Origin: Mycobacterium haemophilum DSM 44634
GTDB taxonomy: Bacteria; Actinomycetota; Actinomycetes; Mycobacteriales; Mycobacteriaceae
Length of the DNA: 64,000 bases
NCBI RefSeq assembly: GCF_000340435.2
Contig: NZ_CP011883.2
Span: forward strand, 1,658,687-1,722,686
Reading direction: 5' to 3'
The notes under the pieces are model-generated. The model was not told the DNA's origin. It saw only the letters and a program-made list of their open reading frames with translations, and ran no database searches. Below, piece after piece: positions 40,789 to 49,651 of the stretch; position 1 is the stretch's first letter; every line of letters begins with the position of its first letter. A program made the translations under genes and the position numbers.

Positions 40789-42698
40789 GCGCCAAGACCC
40801 GTCGCAATCGATCGGGCAGCGAACGCTATCGCCCAGGCAAGGACAAACATGTAACTGAACGCGAGCGCCGGCCATCGCCACGAGTTGGTTTCGCGGCGCA
40901 TCACCGCGATGGTCGACATGCACTGCAGCGCGAACATGAAATACGCCAACAGCGCGATGACCGTCGGCGCGGTAAATTCCCGGTGTCCCCGGTCGTCGGT
41001 CATGGTGGCCAACGACTCAAGTGGTTCGTCGGGGTTTGTTGCCGCCGCCACCTGGCCGAGGGTGGATACGAACACCTCCCGCGCTGCCAGGGAGCCGAGC
41101 AATGCGACGTCGGTGCGCCAGCCAAAGCCGAGTGGCTTGAACACCGGCTCGATGGCCTTGCCAATGTCCGCGGCATAGCTGTGGTCTATCACGTATGCGG
41201 TGGCGGCGGCCGGGGACAGCTGCGCTGTCTCGGCGTCGCGCAGTGGCAGATTGAGCAGCGCCCACAACACCACTGACGTGGTCAGGATGATGGTTCCGGC
41301 CTTACGCAGGAACATCTTCGCTGCGCCCCACATTGTCACCAGCACGGCTTGGGGGGAGGGAAACCGGTAAGGCGGCAGCTCCATGGTGAACGGCAGCAGG
41401 TCGCTGCGCAGGATCGTCGACTTGAACATCCACGCGGTGAGGAGCGCCACCGCGCCACCGCTGAGATACAACAAAAACATCATTACGCCCTGCGCGCTGA
41501 GGCCCCACCAGCGTCTATGTGGTGCGACCAGCGCACCGATCAGCAACGTGAATATCGGCAGGCGAGCGGAACAGGTCATCAGTGGCGCGGAGAGGATGGT
41601 GGCGATTCGGTCGCGTGACGACGGCAACGTTCGGGTGGCCATGATGCCCGGGACCGCGCAGGCGAACGAGGACAGCATGGCGACAAAGGCGCGGCCTTCC
41701 AGCCCGGTCCTGGCCATTACCCGGTCCATGAGGAATGCAGCTCGTGCCATATAGCCCACGTTTTCTAGCAGCGCGATCAGCAAGAACAGCAGCGCAATCT
41801 GCGGGATGAACTGCAGGACGGTGCCGACGCCGCCGATGATCCCGTTGCCGAGCAGACCAGCCAGCGCCCAGTTGCCACAATGACCGGTGACCTGGCCGCC
41901 CAGCCAGGTGAGCCCCTGCTCGACCAAATCCTGCAGTGGCGCCGCAGCGGTGAAGACGACCTGGAAGAACGCAAACATCACCGCGAAGAAAACGACGGAG
42001 CCCCACAACGGGTGCAGCACAACCTGGTCGATCCGGCTCGTACGCTGATCCGCTTGTGGTGCAACGTAATCAGCGGCATTGAGCACCGATTTTCCCCAGG
42101 CGTCGGCAGCATCGGGATCAGACGGTGGCGGTATCGGCGGCCGCTGCCACCGGTCGAAGGAGCCCAGCTGTGCACGCAGTCCGTCGATGCCCGAACCACG
42201 GTGCGCGACGACTGCGGTTACTGGTATCCCCACCGCTGCCGACAACGCATCGATGTCGACCCGGCCACCGCGGGCGGTTAATTCATCGCTCATGGTGAGT
42301 GCCAGTAGGCATGGAAGGCCTAGCCGGAGCGTTTGCGCCACAAGCAGGATCGAACGACGAAGCGTGGTCACGTCGGTGACCACCACGATCGCGTCGGGAC
42401 GGTCGATGCCGTCGAGCTCACCGGAGAGCACGTGGGTAACCACCTGCTCGTCCGGGCTGATCGCCTCAAGGCTGTAGGTGCCGGGAAGGTCCTCGACGGC
42501 GATGGTGACGCCGTCGACCTTGATGGTGCCGACGCTGCGTCCGACCGTGACACCCGGATAATTGCCGGTTTTTGCGCGTAGCCCGGTCAGCCGATTGAAC
42601 ACCGTGGTTTTGCCGGCGTTCGGATTGCCGACCAGGACTACTCGGTGGGTACCCGCAAGGGCAACTGGGCCGCGATCACCGTCGTGGCAGGACGTCAT
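40785..42698 (-). CDS. feoB: Ferrous iron transporter FeoB
   Basis: A 637-residue membrane GTPase starting MTSCHDGDRGPVALAGTHRV. G1 motif VLVGNPNAGKTTVFNRL, switch region GNYPGVTVGRSVG, G3 VEDLPGTYSLEAI (D-x-x-G as DLPG), then the transmembrane Gate domains (FVAMLSSFACAVPGIMATRT with the conserved Cys, and ALQCMSTIAVMRRETNSWRW). It imports Fe2+. Start overlaps the feoA stop by ATGA. Complete. Confidence 0.94.
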   Translation of the reverse strand: MTSCHDGDRGPVALAGTHRVVLVGNPNAGKTTVFNRLTGLRAKTGNYPGVTVGRSVGTIKVDGVTIAVEDLPGTYSLEAISPDEQVVTHVLSGELDGIDRPDAIVVVTDVTTLRRSILLVAQTLRLGLPCLLALTMSDELTARGGRVDIDALSAAVGIPVTAVVAHRGSGIDGLRAQLGSFDRWQRPPIPPPSDPDAADAWGKSVLNAADYVAPQADQRTSRIDQVVLHPLWGSVVFFAVMFAFFQVVFTAAAPLQDLVEQGLTWLGGQVTGHCGNWALAGLLGNGIIGGVGTVLQFIPQIALLFLLIALLENVGYMARAAFLMDRVMARTGLEGRAFVAMLSSFACAVPGIMATRTLPSSRDRIATILSAPLMTCSARLPIFTLLIGALVAPHRRWWGLSAQGVMMFLLYLSGGAVALLTAWMFKSTILRSDLLPFTMELPPYRFPSPQAVLVTMWGAAKMFLRKAGTIILTTSVVLWALLNLPLRDAETAQLSPAAATAYVIDHSYAADIGKAIEPVFKPLGFGWRTDVALLGSLAAREVFVSTLGQVAAATNPDEPLESLATMTDDRGHREFTAPTVIALLAYFMFALQCMSTIAVMRRETNSWRWPALAFSYMFVLAWAIAFAARSIATGLGA

Positions 42699-43009
42699 CC
42701 CTGTGCTACTGGGACAACTTCGATCAGTCGCGCTTCCCGGCGACGGAGGCACAGTTCGGTGTCTTGCACCCGGTAGATCGTTGGATCACCAAGCGGTGCG
42801 CGACGGATCGCTGTGATAGACGCCGCCGACCGAAAGCCCAGTTGCTGTAGCCGGGTCGCGACGGCAGATGTTGCGTGGTGCACCGTGCCTACGATGGTGG
42901 CCCGCTGCCCGGGCGCCAGCTGAGCTAGCGGGATCACCGGACCGGACTGGCGCGAACCGGATTGATCCGAACCGGATTGGCCCTGTGAGATCTGCCTCCG
43001 CCTGAGCAT
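42695..43009 (-). CDS. feoA: FeoA-type SH3-like protein
   Basis: A 104-residue protein from ATG 43009 (MLRRRQISQGQSGSDQSGSR). The N-terminal ~25 residues are a Gln/Ser/Gly-rich repeat (GQSGSDQSGSRQSG, encoded by tandem TCCGG-AACCGGATTGG units at 42950-42985), then the FeoA fold: LAQLAPGQRATIVGTVHHAT, LQQLGFRSAASI and DTELCLRRREARLIEVV. It is coupled to feoB. A longer upstream frame runs across the operator and is rejected. Confidence 0.87.
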   Translation of the reverse strand: MLRRRQISQGQSGSDQSGSRQSGPVIPLAQLAPGQRATIVGTVHHATSAVATRLQQLGFRSAASITAIRRAPLGDPTIYRVQDTELCLRRREARLIEVVPVAQG

Positions 43010-43040
43010 GACCCGTCCTAACGTTTCGCAGGTACTTTGG

Positions 43041-43071
43041 TTAGGTATACCTAAACCGTACATGGTATACC
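43041..43071 (-). promoter_or_regulatory. Palindromic metalloregulator-type operator of feoAB-nfu
   Basis: TTAGGTATACCTAA (43041-43054) is a perfect 14-bp palindrome; its core GGTATACC recurs at 43064-43071, 20 bp (two helical turns) away. It lies 32-62 bases upstream of the feoA start. The TTAGG/CCTAA half-sites are those of DtxR-family (IdeR/MntR) boxes but the spacing is shorter than the IdeR consensus. Confidence 0.6.
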
Positions 43072-43082
43072 TCAACTCTTGA

Positions 43083-43449
43083 TCCTTGGCTAGCCGAGTC
43101 GCGGTATTCGTTGGGGCCGGGCCGAGTAGTCGCGACAGCGGTAATTCGTGCTGCCACAAGCGCTTTGCGAAAGGTCAATGTGCCGCATGCGGCGCGCCGA
43201 AGCGCATAACCGCAGGTCACTAACCGTTGGGTTGCATCCCGGTCTAAGACCTCACCCGGCGTTGCGGCTTTACGCTGTATACCTAGGGCAGCTAATTCAA
43301 AATGTGCAATTCGAGGCCAGGTTCGTAATCGCCAGTTGGGCTGGTAGACACCCCAAGTCGTGACGTCCTGGTTAAGTTCAAGGATGCTACACGGCGTTAA
43401 GCGGTGGTAGCGGTTTCTGCTGTTCGAGAAACGAACAAGGAGAACTGCA
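43083..43449. other. Divergent intergenic region
   Basis: No supported gene in about 370 bases between the feo operator and the DUF1508 relic. A further GTATACCT half-site occurs at 43277-43284. Confidence 0.4.
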
Positions 43450-43622
43450 ATGGTAGGCAAGTTCGAGATGAGCAACGATAAGACGGGAAAGTTCCGGTTC
43501 CACCTCAAGGCCCTCAACGGTGAAATTATCGCCGCCACCCCGAGCCTATGAGGCAAAGGCCAGCGCCGAAAGGGCATCGAGGCCGTTAAGACGCACGCAC
43601 CTGGCGTCAGCGCCGGGACTTG
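43450..43622 (+). pseudogene. DUF1508 (YegP-like) protein gene, frameshifted
   Basis: Begins with a good AAGGAG site and MVGKFEMSNDKTGKFRFHLK, then ALNGEIIAATPSL and a stop. In the next frame AYEAKASAER continues the domain, and GIEAVKTHAPG in a third completes it, so there are at least two frameshifts. An unbroken member would be ~57 residues. These proteins are of unknown function. Confidence 0.7.
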
Positions 43623-44129
43623 ACCGAACGGGACCTGCGCACCACTAGCGCGTACCGCCATCGCCTGTCGCACGCCACGAATACACCGCGTGTGTAAGTA
43701 GCGGTGTGCCCATCCAGATGTTCGCTAGCAGTCATTTGACTTAATGTCGCTCTGCCCCACTCCTATAATGTGGACTGACATTTCCAGCAGGGCTGATCCG
43801 GCTGCTACCCAGCTGCTATTGTGGGCGCCGACAAGCCTCGGCTAAGTCGGCCGGTACTGGGCAAGAAATGTTAGCTGCACTATCGATTGCCGCCGCGCCT
43901 GCTTTGAATCTGTCGAAGCGGTGCTGAAGTTCAATCACTTCATGGTCGACAAGGCCGCGCAAATCAGCGCCACGCGCGATCTCGCCAGTTGATTATGCGG
44001 GTGGGTTGGCGATGCTGCTGAGGTCATTGCCGGAGGCGCGCCGCCGCATGATTTCCGTCACTAACGGGTAATGTTGGCGCGCGCCGATGCGGTGCGCGGC
44101 CGGCACGCTCGTCGGGCCGAGAGGGGGAT
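43623..44129. other. Relic/intergenic region
   Basis: No intact gene in about 500 bases. AT-richer stretches (43740-43790) and short peptides such as KRCSKFNHFMVDKAAQISATRD-like readings near 43920-43985 hint at decayed coding sequence, not assignable. Confidence 0.35.
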
Positions 44130-44687
44130 GTGATTCCGGTGGTTGAGCATCCTCTGTCGGGCGTCATCCAGGTCAGTGCCGTGGTGATGCGGGACGCGGC
44201 AGGCAGGATGTTGACGGTGCGAAAGCGCGGCACAACGCGCTTCATGCTGCCGGGCGGCAAGCCCGAGCCGGACGAGTCGGCCACCGATGCGGCAATCCGT
44301 GAGTGCGCCGAAGAACTTGGAGTCACTCTCGATCGGGGCGGACTGCAGGAGATGGGTCGGTTCCGTGCTCCCGCGGCCAATGAGCACAGACTGGAGGTGG
44401 AGGCAACCGTCTTTGAGTATCCGCTTGCCGTTGCAGCAACGCCGTCGGCAGAGATCGAGGAGCTTCGCTGGCTTGATCCTGCGCGACCAGCGCTACCTAC
44501 TGATCTCGCTCCTCTGCTGACGATGCAGGTACTACCGGCGCTGGGATGGTCGGTCGAGGTGAGTGGGGGCCGCAACTCTCAATCTCCGGACGACAATGAG
44601 CGTGGCACTGAGAACGAGACCAATACCCCGGTAAGGACGGTGAATGATGGTAGCCAGGCAAGCAGGGGTAGGTGTGCTGAAACTTGA
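44130..44687 (+). CDS. Nudix hydrolase
   Basis: A 185-residue protein (GTG start) with a complete Nudix box: GGKPEPDESATDAAIRECAE then ELGV, fitting G-x5-E-x7-R-E-x-x-E-E-L. The N-terminal VIQVSAVVMRDAAGRMLTVRK strand region and REGT-like RGTTRFMLPGGK fit ADP-ribose/8-oxo-(d)GTP-type hydrolases. About 45 C-terminal residues past LPALGW are unlike the family and may be readthrough. Substrate unknown. Confidence 0.85.
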   Translation: MIPVVEHPLSGVIQVSAVVMRDAAGRMLTVRKRGTTRFMLPGGKPEPDESATDAAIRECAEELGVTLDRGGLQEMGRFRAPAANEHRLEVEATVFEYPLAVAATPSAEIEELRWLDPARPALPTDLAPLLTMQVLPALGWSVEVSGGRNSQSPDDNERGTENETNTPVRTVNDGSQASRGRCAET

Positions 44688-44906
44688 GTGCCCGCAAAGC
44701 CATTCCGTTGGTCGGATCCTCAAGGAGACCCCGCATCAGGCAATCCAGTACGACCCCGGCGCCGCTGTTGGTCAGGCCAAACTAAGCGAGCTGATCGCTG
44801 ACGAATCTGAGAGCTACACAACTGCCACGCTGCCATATCTTTAGGTGCGGGTGAGATGTCATGCGGCGCGCTGTTGCACCAATGTCAGTTCGGGTTCTGA
44901 CGGCGC

Positions 44907-45165
44907 CTAGATTCCGTGCGGCCGGTCCTTCCAATAGGGCTGCCGGAGCTGGGTTTTGAGGGTCTTACCGCTTGCATTGCGGGTATCGCTGCTACGAAGT
45001 CAACCGTTCGCGGGCATTTGTAGCCCGCCAGCTGCTGGTCGGCAAACTCGATGATGTCGTCGGGTTTAAGTTCGGTGGTGCTGACAACGATCGCCTTGAC
45101 CGATTCGCCCCAGAAGTCATCGGGAACACCGATGACCGCGACGTCGTCGACGGTCGACGAGATAC
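44907..45165 (-). pseudogene. Acyl-CoA synthetase (FadD-like), C-terminal relic
   Basis: The frame has TVDDVAVIGVPDDFWGESVK and then LKPDDIIEFADQQLAGYKCP, the lid domain of AMP-forming acyl-CoA synthetases, but shifts before the catalytic Lys loop: RNASGKTLKTQLRQPYWKDR is in another frame and reaches a TAG stop. Upstream (N-terminal) domain is absent. Confidence 0.72.
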
Positions 45166-45399
45166 AGGGTCTCGAGTAGCGGTGCATGGCGTCCATCAAC
45201 CGAGCCACCGCGTCGATGAACGTCATCAGGACCTTCTAGCGTCGGGCTTGCCGAATCTCTCGCGACGCCCCCAGCGGTGCAACCGAATCCATTTCCAGCA
45301 GGCCCTTGGGGTCCCGGCGCGTCACCACGAAGAATCAGTCGAAGCGCACCACTCCCGGAGCTTCGCGATGTTTATGTAAGTCCAGCTATATTGATAGTC

Positions 45400-45631
45400 A
45401 TGTGGACGGTACCGCTGAAGGCCAAAGACAAGCTTTCCGAGCTAGTTGACGAAGCGGATGCCGCCCACGAGGCTATTCAGATCAGCTGCCAGGGGCCGGG
45501 TCGCCGCGGTCATTATGTCCGCCGATGATCTCGAGTCCCTCGACGCGGGCCTGCACGCGGTGCGGACTCGATATCGGACGAAAGCGCCGCTGCAGTGGTT
45601 GAAACTGCTAACTGCACAGACCTTGGCGTAG
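45400..45631 (+). pseudogene. RelB/Phd-type antitoxin gene, frameshifted
   Basis: MWTVPLKAKDKLSELVDEAD and AAHEAIQIS read as the Phd/RelB N terminus; the next part, GRVAAVIMSADDLESLDAGL, is one frame over. The C-terminal toxin-binding section is lost and the frame ends in TAG. No RelE partner was seen. Confidence 0.65.
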
Positions 45632-47019
45632 CGTTCGACGAACTCGATGCCAAGATCAACGCGGGCATGAAGGCCTATGCGATTCCAGGCGTCGCGGTTG
45701 CTGTCTGGGCCGGTGGCCAAGAATACGTCAAAGGCTACGGGGTGACCAACGTCGACCATCCGTTGCCTGTCGACGGTGACACTGTCTTCCGAATCGGTTC
45801 CACCACAAAGACTTTCACAGGAACAGTGATGATGCGGCTGGTCGAGCAAGGCAAGGTAGACCTGGATTCACCTGTGCGCCTCTACATCCCTGACTTCGCG
45901 GTGGCTGACGAGTCAGTCAGCGCCACGGTGACCGTGCGCCAACTGCTCAACCACACTGCAGGCTGGGATGGTCGCAATGGGCAGGACTTTGGGCGCGGCG
46001 ATGACGCGGTGGCGCGCTACGTCAACTCAATGACACGTTTACCGCAGCTAACTCCTCCGGGAACCACGTTCGCGTACAACAATTCAGGTCTTGTGGTGGC
46101 GGGCCGCATCATCGAGCTTGTCGCCGGAACAACCTACGAGTCTGCGGCGCAGAAGCTGGTGCTTGACCCGCTGCAGCTGGCTCACACCCGCTACTTTTCC
46201 GACCAAATAATCGGTCTGAATGTGGCGGCATCGCACAGCGTGGTCGACGGCAAACCCATTGTCGATACCGACTTTTGGGCATTCCCGCGCAGCTGCAACC
46301 CCACCGGTGGGTTGATGTCGACAGCGCGAGACCAGCTGCGCTACGCACAGTTCCACCTCGGCGACGGCAGGGCGCTTAACGGCGAGCAGATTCTGAGCCG
46401 ACAGTCGCTGGAGGCAATGCGCTCGAACCCGGGCGCGGGCGGAACACTTTTCGTCGAGCTGACCGGGATGGGCGTGACCTGGATGCTGCGGCCCTCCGCG
46501 GAGAATGTGACCATCGTTGAGCACGGCGGCACCTGGAAGGGGCAACGCTCTGGTTTCGTCATGGTGCCCGATCGCGACTTCGCCATGACTGTGCTCACCA
46601 ACTCTGATGGCGGATTTCATATGATCAACGATCTTTTCGCCTGCGACTGGGCGTTGCACAGATTCGCCGGGGTCACCAACCTGCCTGCCACACCGCAACA
46701 CCTTGGCGCCGTCGACCTGGCGCCCTACCAGGGCCGGTACATCGCCGAGCAAGTCTCCCAGGATGGCAGCCTCGAGCAAACGGTCATCGAGTTCCGGGCA
46801 AGGGACGGCCAGCTCGCTGGAAGCATGGGCGCCGGCGATGCCAACCCGGATGGCCAGAATAGCGCCAAACTGGGCCTCGCCTTCTACCGGCCCGACTATG
46901 GGCTCGACCTCGGACCCGACAACAAGCCCACCGGCAGTCGATCCAACTTCGTCCGCGGACCGGACGGCAACATCGCCTGGTTCTGTAGCCACCACGGGCG
47001 CCTGTTCCGACGCCAATAG
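45595..47019 (+). CDS. Serine beta-lactamase-like hydrolase (class C/EstB type)
   Basis: A 474-residue serine hydrolase. First conserved motif S-x-x-K is in FRIGSTTKTFTGTVMMRLVE, second Y-x-N in TFAYNNSGLVVAGRIIELVA, third likely HGG in IVEHGGTWKGQRSGFVMVPD. The ~110 C-terminal residues form a DUF3471-like beta-barrel. No signal peptide is present in this start context (MVETANCTDLGVAFDELDAK), so it may be cytoplasmic, acting as an esterase or peptidase. The first ~15 codons overlap the antitoxin relic, and the true start may be nearer 45640. Confidence 0.85.
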   Translation: MVETANCTDLGVAFDELDAKINAGMKAYAIPGVAVAVWAGGQEYVKGYGVTNVDHPLPVDGDTVFRIGSTTKTFTGTVMMRLVEQGKVDLDSPVRLYIPDFAVADESVSATVTVRQLLNHTAGWDGRNGQDFGRGDDAVARYVNSMTRLPQLTPPGTTFAYNNSGLVVAGRIIELVAGTTYESAAQKLVLDPLQLAHTRYFSDQIIGLNVAASHSVVDGKPIVDTDFWAFPRSCNPTGGLMSTARDQLRYAQFHLGDGRALNGEQILSRQSLEAMRSNPGAGGTLFVELTGMGVTWMLRPSAENVTIVEHGGTWKGQRSGFVMVPDRDFAMTVLTNSDGGFHMINDLFACDWALHRFAGVTNLPATPQHLGAVDLAPYQGRYIAEQVSQDGSLEQTVIEFRARDGQLAGSMGAGDANPDGQNSAKLGLAFYRPDYGLDLGPDNKPTGSRSNFVRGPDGNIAWFCSHHGRLFRRQ

Positions 47020-47079
47020 CACAGCAGCACCGATGAGCAAGCTGCTCGCCGATGTCACGATCACGGCTAAGGTGGGCTG

Positions 47080-47991
47080 ATGCCCCGCACCGACGACGAC
47101 AGCTGGGATCTGACGTCCAGCGTCGGTGTCACCGCGACCATTGTTGCGGCCGGGCGCGCGATGGCCACCAAGGATCCGCGCGGTTTGATCAACGATCCGT
47201 TCGCTGAACCTCTGGTCCGTGCGGTGGGGCTGGATTTCTTCACCAAGATGATGGACGGCGAACTCGACATGTCGACGATCGCGGACGTCTCACCGACCGT
47301 GGCGCAGGCGATGGTTGACGGAAACGCGGTCCGCACGAAGTACTTTGACGACTATGTCCTCAACGCCACCGACCGGGGGATTCGGCAAGTGGTGATCCTC
47401 GCGTCCGGGTTGGACGCCCGGGCCTACCGTCTGTCGTGGCCGGCCGGGACAGTGATGTACGAGATCGACCAACCACAAGTGATGGAGTTCAAGACGACGA
47501 CCTTGGCCGACTTGGGCGCCGAACCCTCTGTCACTCGACGCGCCGTGCCCATCGACTTGCGCGCAGATTGGCTGACGGCATTGCAAGCCGCCGGGTTTGA
47601 CTCGGCAGCACCGACAGCGTGGCTGGCCGAGGGGTTACTGATTTATCTAAAGCCGGAGGCCCAGGACCGGCTGTTCGATAACATCACCGCACTCAGCACG
47701 CCCGGGAGCATGGTAGCCACTGAATTCGTTACCAGTATCGTGGATTTCGGCGCCGAGCGAGCGCGGACCATATCCAACCCGTTCCGCGACCATGGCGTCG
47801 ACGTCGATTTGGCTTCGTTGGTCTACACCGGCCAACGCAACCACGTCCTCGACTACCTCGGCGCCAAGGGCTGGCAGCTCGAAGGCGTGCCGCTAGCAGA
47901 ACTGTTTCGGCGCAGCGGCCTCAATGTGCCCGCTCCAGACGACGACGACACCATCTTCATCAGCGGCGTCTTGACCGACCAGCCGCGGTGA
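47080..47991 (+). CDS. SAM-dependent methyltransferase (mycobacterial LCMT-like), copy 1
   Basis: A 303-residue protein of the large mycobacterial family with leucine-carboxyl-methyltransferase fold: MPRTDDDSWDLTSSVGVTAT, a RQVVILASGLDARAYRLSWP motif I, then VMYEIDQPQVMEFKTTTLAD and AWLAEGLLIYLKPEAQDRLF. Related to Rv0145/Rv0146/Rv3767c-type proteins; substrates unknown. A second copy lies 700 bases downstream. Confidence 0.9.
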   Translation: MPRTDDDSWDLTSSVGVTATIVAAGRAMATKDPRGLINDPFAEPLVRAVGLDFFTKMMDGELDMSTIADVSPTVAQAMVDGNAVRTKYFDDYVLNATDRGIRQVVILASGLDARAYRLSWPAGTVMYEIDQPQVMEFKTTTLADLGAEPSVTRRAVPIDLRADWLTALQAAGFDSAAPTAWLAEGLLIYLKPEAQDRLFDNITALSTPGSMVATEFVTSIVDFGAERARTISNPFRDHGVDVDLASLVYTGQRNHVLDYLGAKGWQLEGVPLAELFRRSGLNVPAPDDDDTIFISGVLTDQPR

Positions 47992-48254
47992 TCAGCCCCG
48001 CGGTGGACTGCATGGCAATCGTTTGACGGGGAGCCATGACACTGAGCTTGGCGACGGTCGCCGCAACATACGCAGCGCACCTGCGCTTCCTCGACGACCG
48101 TGGGGCCGCGGGCTTCCCCAATCCGATGTTGGCGCGATTGCAGAAACTCCTAATACCAAGGGACTGACCCCTGATGGTGGACACCTCACTGGGGGGCTGC
48201 TGGTCCTGCGGGAAGTATGTCCGTATGTCGGGCACGCATGGCAAGCACACGGCT
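47992..48254. other. Intergenic, possible short ORF
   Basis: A 43-codon frame from ATG 48037 (MTLSLATVAATYAAHLRFLD, with GGGGAG ahead of it) may be a relic; no family recognised. Confidence 0.3.
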
Positions 48255-48416
48255 CATCAACGACAGCTTGTGCCACATCTCTTTCGCCGAGGAACCGGGC
48301 CAGGTTCACCACGTCGAACGCATACGCACCGTGGCCGGACGGAACCCACGTCCGCTCAAATGCGCCAGGAACGCGTTCGCCGCATGCCGCCCATGCCAGT
48401 CGCCGTCGGCTAATTA
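48255..48416 (-). pseudogene. XerD-like tyrosine recombinase, N-terminal relic
   Basis: From 48407: DGDWHGRHAANAFLAHLSGR and GFRPATV, then with a one-base shift AYAFDVVNLARFLGERDVAQ. Together this is the SAM-like core-binding N-terminal domain of transposon-associated XerD-type recombinases (LAHL-x-x-RGFSP-x-TVRAYAFDVVNFARFL). The catalytic part is missing. Confidence 0.66.
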
Positions 48417-48701
48417 ATTTGGGTGAATAGTTTCACTCAACACGCCGTGTGTATGCGATTCTTTGACCATAGTTGTGCGAGATGGGATACGTAGATCTCA
48501 CGACGAAGGAACTGTCCGTGGCTGTGGACGACGACGGCGCCTGGCCGTTGTGCGGAACGGTGGAGGAAAAGGTTCGGAGTGGTCAACGAATTCCTGGGGA
48601 TGAGGACGTCGTTGCACGTTACGTCGGTCGGACGAGCTGGCTGCGGCGGGCACGATATCCGTCGTTGTGCGCGCCGAATGCGTCTAGACGGGAGGATTGT
48701 G
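48417..48701. other. Intergenic, nothing supported
   Basis: About 285 bases upstream of the second methyltransferase; includes TAATTAATTTGGGTG near 48412-48425, an AT-rich promoter-like stretch. Confidence 0.35.
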
Positions 48702-49625
48702 ATGCGTAGCGACGACGATAGCTGGGATCTGGCCAGCCATGTCGGCGCGACCGCGACGCTGGTGGCCGCGGGTCGCGCGAGGGCTACCAATTCGGCCGAT
48801 CCGTTGATCGAGGACCGGTTCGCCGAGCCGTTGGTCCGCGCGGTGGGTATCGAATTTCTTATCAGATGGGCCACCGGAGAGCTCCGCGCATCCGACGTCG
48901 ACGAGCCCGAAGCGGCCTGGGGTCTACAGCGAATGACCACCGAGTTGGTGGCCCGCACTCGCTACTTCGATCAGTTCTTTGCGGACGCCACAGCCACCGG
49001 GATTCGGCAGGCAGTGATCCTGGCGTCCGGGCTCGACGCGCGCGGCTACCGACTGCCGTGGCCGCCGGGCATGACGGTGTATGAGATCGATCAGCCGGAC
49101 GTGCTGAAGTTCAAGGCCGAAACGTTGGCACAGCTGGGTGCTGAACCGACGGCGGATCTGCGGATGGTGCCGGCCGACCTGCGTCACGACTGGCCGGCCG
49201 CGCTGCTGCGTAGCGGATTCGAACCGGCGTTACCGACCGCCTGGATCGCCGAAGGACTGTTCGGCTATCTTCCCCCGGAAGCCCAGGATCGCTTGCTGGA
49301 CAACGTCACCGATCTCAGCGCGCCGGCAAGCCGAATGGCCATGGAGGCGTTCATGGGGTCGTCGGACCTGGACTCCGGGCGGGTCGAAGAAATCATCCGC
49401 AGTGCGACTCGCACCTGGCGTGACCATGGATTCCATCTAGACATCTGGTCGCTGAACTATTCCGGGGCCCGCAGCGAGGTTGCCGACTACCTCGACAACC
49501 ACGGGTGGCGATCGGTGGGGACCACGGCCGCGCAGCTGCTGGCCGATCACGACCTGCCCGTGATGCCTGGCAATTACGTCGCGCCTTCCGACAAGCCCAG
49601 CTACTACATTTCGGTTCTTGCGTGA
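48702..49625 (+). CDS. SAM-dependent methyltransferase (mycobacterial LCMT-like), copy 2
   Basis: A 307-residue paralogue of the previous methyltransferase. Start MRSDDDSWDLASHVGATATL at 48702, preceded by GGGAGGATTGTG; the longer frame from 48579 is rejected. RQAVILASGLDARGYRLPWP is motif I, TVYEIDQPDVLKFKAETLAQ follows, and AWIAEGLFGYLPPEAQDRLL is the next conserved block. The two copies share the same fold and most motifs but differ in the C-terminal third, implying different substrates. Confidence 0.9.
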   Translation: MRSDDDSWDLASHVGATATLVAAGRARATNSADPLIEDRFAEPLVRAVGIEFLIRWATGELRASDVDEPEAAWGLQRMTTELVARTRYFDQFFADATATGIRQAVILASGLDARGYRLPWPPGMTVYEIDQPDVLKFKAETLAQLGAEPTADLRMVPADLRHDWPAALLRSGFEPALPTAWIAEGLFGYLPPEAQDRLLDNVTDLSAPASRMAMEAFMGSSDLDSGRVEEIIRSATRTWRDHGFHLDIWSLNYSGARSEVADYLDNHGWRSVGTTAAQLLADHDLPVMPGNYVAPSDKPSYYISVLA

Positions 49626-49651
49626 TCCACGCGACTTAGTGGACACCCACG

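Noticed and set aside
43041..43673. 210-codon minus-strand frame upstream of feoA
   Set aside because: It crosses the feoA operator and the DUF1508 relic antisense; no family resemblance.
46084..47064. 326-codon minus-strand frame opposite the beta-lactamase-like gene
   Set aside because: Antisense of a gene with intact S-x-x-K and Y-x-N motifs; no recognisable domain.
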